Source of the DNA: Amycolatopsis nalaikhensis
GTDB lineage: Bacteria; Actinomycetota; Actinomycetes; Mycobacteriales; Pseudonocardiaceae
Length of the DNA stretch: 64,000 nucleotides
Direction of reading: 5' to 3'
Assembly (NCBI RefSeq): GCF_030264295.1
Contig: NZ_CP127173.1
Coordinates: 2,735,501 to 2,799,500 of the forward strand
The position numbers and the translations under genes were made by a program. Under the pieces are notes generated by a model. That model made no database searches and was not told the DNA's origin. It worked only from the letters and a program-made list of their open reading frames with translations. This document shows positions 60,417 through 64,000 of this stretch, in pieces. Each line of letters starts with the position of its first letter. Positions within the stretch are counted from its first letter, which is position 1.

Positions 60417-60832
60417 GCGTCTTCCTTCTTGAAGACGCCGCAGCCGCCGGCGCCGCACGCGCAGCCGCTGCACCCGGCGGGCGCCGCCGGAGCCGGGGCC
60501 GGAACGGTCAGCGCGGCGCGGTTGCCGAGCACGCCGCCGCCCATGACCAGCAGCAGCATGGCGAGCACGCCCGCGAGCGCGGCGGAGACCAGCCCGCCGG
60601 TCGTCGGCATCGCGAGCCCGGCCAGCCCGGCGAGCACGGAGATCGCACCCCCGGCCATGGTCGGCAGCCCCGCGACGCGGTTGGCGAGCTTGAAAGCTTC
60701 TTCGCTGCGCAACGCCGCTTGGGTGCGCACGCCGGTCCCGCCTTCGCGCGTCAAGCGCTCGCGGAAACCGAGGAACCCACCAAAGCCGACGAACAGACCC
60801 AGCACGATCGGAACCAGCGCGATAGCGAACAC
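60413..60832 (-). CDS. SdpI/YhfL-like membrane protein with Cys-rich tail (Rv0039c position)
   Basis: The 139-residue protein has three predicted membrane helices (about 2-20, 57-75 and 80-103) and an SdpI-like loop GVRTQAALRSEEAFKLANRV. The last 20 residues form a Cys/Gly-rich tail, CSGCACGAGGCGVF, with four cysteines that could bind metal or an Fe-S species. Its role is unknown; SdpI proteins in Bacillus confer immunity to a killing factor, but that is family knowledge only. Confidence 0.75.
   Translation of the reverse strand: MFAIALVPIVLGLFVGFGGFLGFRERLTREGGTGVRTQAALRSEEAFKLANRVAGLPTMAGGAISVLAGLAGLAMPTTGGLVSAALAGVLAMLLLVMGGGVLGNRAALTVPAPAPAAPAGCSGCACGAGGCGVFKKEDA
60416..60439. terminator. 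Hairpin between yqgE and the SdpI-like gene
   Basis: GGCGTCTTC and GAAGACGCC form a perfect 9-bp stem with a 6-nt loop at the overlapping gene ends. It may serve both strands, although no clear T tract follows. Confidence 0.4.
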
Positions 60833-60886
60833 GGGGTCAAGGATAAGCGTGACGTCCCGGCAACCTGCCGGATACCCTGATCGACT

Positions 60887-62062
60887 GTGCTACAGGCCAT
60901 GTCACCGCGTGTACTGCCCACCGTCCTGACCGCTGCCCTGATCGGGGGAATTCTCGCCGCGGCGGCCCCGGCGGAAGCCGCCGTGAGTCACCAGCGGCCG
61001 ATCCGGCTGCTCGGCGAGAAGATCGTCCCGAACGCCCTGCCGTTCCAGGGCACGACGGTCGGCGGCCTGTCCAGCATCGACTACGACCCGCGGACCGGCG
61101 GGTACGCCCTGATCTGCGACGACCGGTCGGCGATCAACCCGGCCCGGTTCTACACGGCGACCTTCCCGGTCACGGCCGACGGCGTCGGCGACGTCACCTT
61201 CACCGGCACGAAGCCGCTCCTGCGCCCGGACGGCACGCCGTACCCGCCGCTGGCGCAGAACGACCCGAGCAAGCCGCAGAACGAGCAGACGATCGACCCC
61301 GAAGAGCTGCGCGTCGACCCGTGGACCGGCGACTACTACTGGTCGCAGGAGGGCGAGCGGACGGCGACGACGCTCATCGACCCGTCGATCCGGGAGGCGC
61401 GCCGCGACGGCGAATACGTCCGTGACCTGCCGATCCCCGCGAACGAGAAGATGACGCCGACGGCGGGTCCGCGCCAGAACCTGGTGCTCGAGGGCATCAC
61501 GTTCGCCGGGTTCGGCTCGCTGCTGGCCAGCGAGGTCGAGGGCCCGCTCCTGCAGGACGGCCCCGAGCCGACGACGACGTCCGGCGCGCTGTCGCGGATC
61601 ACCCTTCAGGCGCGGTCCGGCCCGGTCCTGGCGCAGTACGCCTACCCGCAGGAGCCGCTCTTCGCCGCGCCCGTGCCGCCGACGGCGTTCGCCACCACCG
61701 GCGTCTCCTCGATGCTGGCCGTCGACCAGGCCGATCCGACGAAGTTCCTGATGATGGAGCGGTCGTTCAGCACCGGCGTCGGCAACAAGGTGCGCGTCTA
61801 CGAGATCGACACGAAGGGTGCGACGAACGTCCTGAACGTGAAGTCGCTGGGTGACGCGAAGCACGTGAAGCCGGTGAAAAAGCGCCTGCTGTTCGACGCC
61901 GCCGACCTCGGCCTGTCCACTGTGGACAACATCGAGGGCATGACGTGGGGTCCGAAGCTGCCGAACGGGGAGCGCAGCTTGATCATCGTCAGCGACAACA
62001 ACTTCTCCGCGACCCAGGTCACCCAGTTCGTCGCACTGGCGGTCCCCTCCGAACGGCTTTGA
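60887..62062 (+). CDS. Secreted esterase-like phytase-domain protein
   Basis: The 391-residue protein has a signal peptide of about 31 residues ending AEA-AVS. The rest is a beta-propeller-type 'esterase-like activity of phytase' domain (GGLSSIDYDPRTGGYALICDDRS, DPEELRVDPWTGDYYWSQEG, NIEGMTWGP). Conserved acidic residues could bind Ca2+. The substrate is unknown. The GTG at 60887 gives the complete signal; an ATG at 60899 is an alternative. The leuS leader follows. Confidence 0.82.
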   Translation: MLQAMSPRVLPTVLTAALIGGILAAAAPAEAAVSHQRPIRLLGEKIVPNALPFQGTTVGGLSSIDYDPRTGGYALICDDRSAINPARFYTATFPVTADGVGDVTFTGTKPLLRPDGTPYPPLAQNDPSKPQNEQTIDPEELRVDPWTGDYYWSQEGERTATTLIDPSIREARRDGEYVRDLPIPANEKMTPTAGPRQNLVLEGITFAGFGSLLASEVEGPLLQDGPEPTTTSGALSRITLQARSGPVLAQYAYPQEPLFAAPVPPTAFATTGVSSMLAVDQADPTKFLMMERSFSTGVGNKVRVYEIDTKGATNVLNVKSLGDAKHVKPVKKRLLFDAADLGLSTVDNIEGMTWGPKLPNGERSLIIVSDNNFSATQVTQFVALAVPSERL

Positions 62063-62083
62063 CCAGCAAGTTACGATGAAGGT

Positions 62084-62122
62084 GTGAACACGGCTCGGCT
62101 GCTCCTTAGCCTGCCGCGCTGA
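62084..62122 (+). CDS. Leucine-rich leader peptide upstream of leuS
   Basis: A 12-codon open frame starting with GTG encodes MNTARLLLSLPR, with four Leu codons in five (CTG CTC CTT AGC CTG at 62099-62113). A -10-like TACGAT at 62072-62077 places the likely transcription start at or near the GTG, which suggests a leaderless start. It is too short for ordinary gene finding. Confidence 0.72.
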   Translation: MNTARLLLSLPR

Positions 62123-62145
62123 CCGGGCCCGCCCGGCCGGCGCGG

Positions 62146-62186
62146 CGACCCCTCATGCCCTGGTGGCTGAGGGGTCGAGTTGTTTC
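62146..62186 (+). promoter_or_regulatory. Attenuator terminator of leuS
   Basis: CGACCCCTCA (62146-62155) and TGAGGGGTCG (62168-62177) form a perfect 10-bp stem with a 12-nt loop, followed by AGTTGTTTCT. It lies between the Leu-rich leader peptide and leuS. A competing hairpin could form between GCCGCGC at the leader end (62113-62119) and GCGCGGC (62140-62146), which overlaps the terminator stem by one base. Confidence 0.72.
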
Positions 62187-62215
62187 TGGAGCGGCTCGAC
62201 ACGAAGGAAGACGGC

Positions 62216-64000
62216 ATGACTGAGGCGACCGGGACCGACGTCCCCGCGCACCGCTACACGGCGGCGCTGGCGGGTCAGATCGAGCAGCGCTGGCAGGACC
62301 ACTGGGCCGACCAGGGCACCTTCCACGCGCCCAACCCCGTCGGGCCGCTCGCCGTCGAGGGGCAGCCGGTGCCCAGCGACAAGCTGTTCGTCCAGGACAT
62401 GTTCCCGTACCCGTCGGGCTCCGGCCTGCACGTCGGGCATCCGCTGGGCTTCATCAGCACCGACGTCTTCGCCCGGTACCACCGGATGATCGGGCGCAAC
62501 GTGCTGCACACGATGGGCTTCGACGCGTTCGGCCTGCCGGCCGAGCAGTACGCCGTCCAGACCGGGCAGCACCCGCGGAAGACGACCGAGGAGAACATCC
62601 GGACCTACCTGCGCCAGATCCGGCGCCTGGGCCTGGGCCACGACGAACGCCGTCGCATCTCCACGATCGACCCCGAGTACTACCGCTGGACGCAGTGGAT
62701 CTTCCTGCAGATCTTCAACAGCTGGTACGACACCGAGGCGGGCAAGGCGCGCCCGATCGCCGAGCTGGAAGCCGCCTTCGCCGACGGCTCGCGCGAGGTG
62801 CCCGGCAACAAGGACTGGGCGGCCCTGAGCGCGGCCGAGCGGAAGAAGGTGATCGACGACCACCGGCTGGTGTACATCTCCGAAGCGCCGGTCAACTGGT
62901 GCCCGGGTCTGGGCACGGTGCTGTCGAACGAAGAGGTCACCGCCGACGGCCGCAGCGAACGCGGCAACTTCCCCGTCTTCCGCCGCAACCTGCGGCAGTG
63001 GATGATGCGGATCACCGCGTACGCCGACCGGCTGGTCGACGACCTGGACCTGCTGGACTGGCCGGAGAAGGTCAAGTCCATGCAGCGGAACTGGATCGGC
63101 CGCTCGCACGGCGCCCGCGTCACCTTCAAGTCCGGCGACGACGGCATCGAGGTCTTCACGACCCGGCCGGACACCCTGTTCGGCGCCACCTACATGGTGC
63201 TGGCGCCGGAGCACCCGCTGGTCGACAAGCTGGTCACTTCGGCCTGGCCTGAGGACGTCGATTCCCGCTGGACCGGTGGCGCGGCGACGCCCGCCGAGGC
63301 CATCAAGGAGTACCGCGTCGCGGCGTCGCGGAAGTCCGAGCTGGACCGGCAGGAGAACAAGGAGAAGACCGGCGTCTTCACCGGTGCGTACGCGACGAAC
63401 CCGGTCAACGACAAGCAGATCCCGATCTTCGTCGCCGACTACGTGCTGATGGGCTACGGCACCGGCGCGATCATGGCCGTCCCCGGTCAGGACGTCCGCG
63501 ACTGGGAGTTCGCCGAGAAGTTCGGGCTGGAGATCATCCGGACCGTGCAGCCGTCCGAAGGCTTCGACGGCAAGGCGTACACGGGTGACGGCCCGGCGAT
63601 CAACTCGGGCTTCCTGGACGGCATGGACGTGGCCGAGGCCAAGAAGACGATCATCGACTGGCTGGCCGAGAAGGGCGCCGGGACCGGGACCGTCCAGTAC
63701 AAGCTGCGCGACTGGCTGTTCTCGCGCCAGCGTTACTGGGGCGAGCCGTTCCCGGTGGTCTACGACGAGAACGGTGAAGTGCATGCCGTCCCCGAGTCGA
63801 TGCTGCCGATCGAGCTGCCCGAGGTCGCCGACTACTCGCCGGTGACGTTCGACCCGGAGGACCGCGACTCGACGCCGTCGTCGCCGCTGGCGCGTGCGAC
63901 GGACTGGGTCGAGGTCGAGCTGGACCTGGGTGACGGCCCGAAGAAGTACCGCCGCGACATCAACACGATGCCGAACTGGGCGGGTTCCTGCTGGTACCAG
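62216..64000 (+). CDS. leuS: Leucyl-tRNA synthetase (3' end outside window)
   Basis: Class I aminoacyl-tRNA synthetase, 595 codons visible. The signature HVGHPLG (HIGH motif, residues 72-75) and the following [15 protein letters not shown] are present. The CP1 editing domain shows [19 protein letters not shown], and [14 protein letters not shown] and [13 protein letters not shown] ([13 protein letters not shown]) segments follow. KMSKS lies beyond the window. AAGGAAG precedes ATG 62216. Regulation by leader-peptide attenuation is likely from the upstream sequence. Confidence 0.95.
   Translation, partial: MTEATGTDVPAHRYTAALAGQIEQRWQDHWADQGTFHAPNPVGPLAVEGQPVPSDKLFVQDMFPYPSGSGLHVGHPLGFISTDVFARYHRMIGRNVLHTMGFDAFGLPAEQYAVQTGQHPRKTTEENIRTYLRQIRRLGLGHDERRRISTIDPEYYRWTQWIFLQIFNSWYDTEAGKARPIAELEAAFADGSREVPGNKDWAALSAAERKKVIDDHRLVYISEAPVNWCPGLGTVLSNEEVTADGRSERGNFPVFRRNLRQWMMRITAYADRLVDDLDLLDWPEKVKSMQRNWIGRSHGARVTFKSGDDGIEVFTTRPDTLFGATYMVLAPEHPLVDKLVTSAWPEDVDSRWTGGAATPAEAIKEYRVAASRKSELDRQENKEKTGVFTGAYATNPVNDKQIPIFVADYVLMGYGTGAIMAVPGQDVRDWEFAEKFGLEIIRTVQPSEGFDGKAYTGDGPAINSGFLDGMDVAEAKKTIIDWLAEKGAGTGTVQYKLRDWLFSRQRYWGEPFPVVYDENGEVHAVPESMLPIELPEVADYSPVTFDPEDRDSTPSSPLARATDWVEVELDLGDGPKKYRRDINTMPNWAGSCWYQ

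Noticed and set aside
62076..62087. Three-codon open frame ATG AAG GTG TGA as leuS leader
   Set aside because: It has no Leu codons; the overlapping GTG frame with clustered Leu codons is the better candidate.

Overview
The window is about 70% GC and comes from an actinomycete. Gene content and order fit the family Pseudonocardiaceae, and Amycolatopsis is my best guess. It spans the chromosomal replication origin. Gene order follows the Mycobacterium tuberculosis origin region closely. In reverse, Rv0007 to Rv0001 appear here as DUF3566-gyrA-gyrB-dciA-recF-gnd-dnaN-oriC-dnaA. The rpmH-rnpA-yidD-yidC-jag-rsmG-parA-parB block follows, then the Rv3916c-to-Rv3903c block (GNAT, cwlM, trxA, trxB, rsmA, sigM, murJ, DUF6049, mutT4, pcnA, CpnT-type locus). 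The Rv0037c-Rv0041 block (MFS, yqgE, SdpI-like, leuS) closes the window.

Regions. (1) 1-3.7 kb: right end of an integrated actinomycete integrative and conjugative element (AICE) with two unknown genes, a RepSA-type rolling-circle initiator, an excisionase and a tyrosine integrase, ending at the 3' end of a tRNA-Ile(GAT) gene. (2) 3.7-25.6 kb: replication, segregation and membrane-insertion core with oriC and three parS sites, then an unknown P-loop protein, a Ddl homologue, an aminotransferase and a GNAT protein. (3) 25.8-38.7 kb: cell-envelope and redox block, where MurJ and its regulatory pseudokinase are separate genes rather than the single fused protein of mycobacteria. (4) 38.8-41.0 kb: an orphan sensor kinase and a methyltransferase. 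(5) 41-58.2 kb: a minus-strand operon that is the most unusual part of the window. It encodes a YbaB-like protein, a WXG100/EspC-like protein and a giant CpnT-type polymorphic toxin (reconstituted length 2,487 residues). The toxin carries two tandem ADP-ribosyltransferase plus papain-fold modules and a RelA/SpoT-like C-terminus. Five downstream genes combine YezG-, SseB-, TNT- and ADP-ribosylglycohydrolase-like domains, many of which appear to lack catalytic residues. (6) 58.3-64 kb: MFS transporter, YqgE, SdpI-like protein, a secreted phytase-like protein, and leuS preceded by a leucine-rich leader peptide and an attenuator-type terminator.

Three genes that should be intact are each broken by one apparent single-base indel: dnaA (extra base near 14425), pcnA (missing C in a run near 37325-37329) and the giant toxin (extra base near 56187). 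Two are in genes expected to be essential or important, so sequencing or assembly error is the most economical explanation. I annotate all three as single genes.

Proposed working of the main accessory system: the toxin N-terminus resembles that of M. tuberculosis CpnT and sits next to small WXG100-like partners, which suggests type VII export. The ADP-ribosyltransferase domains would be countered by the one ADP-ribosylglycohydrolase that keeps its metal-binding residues (C-terminal half of the protein encoded at 42929-45769). The roles of the degenerate domains are open.
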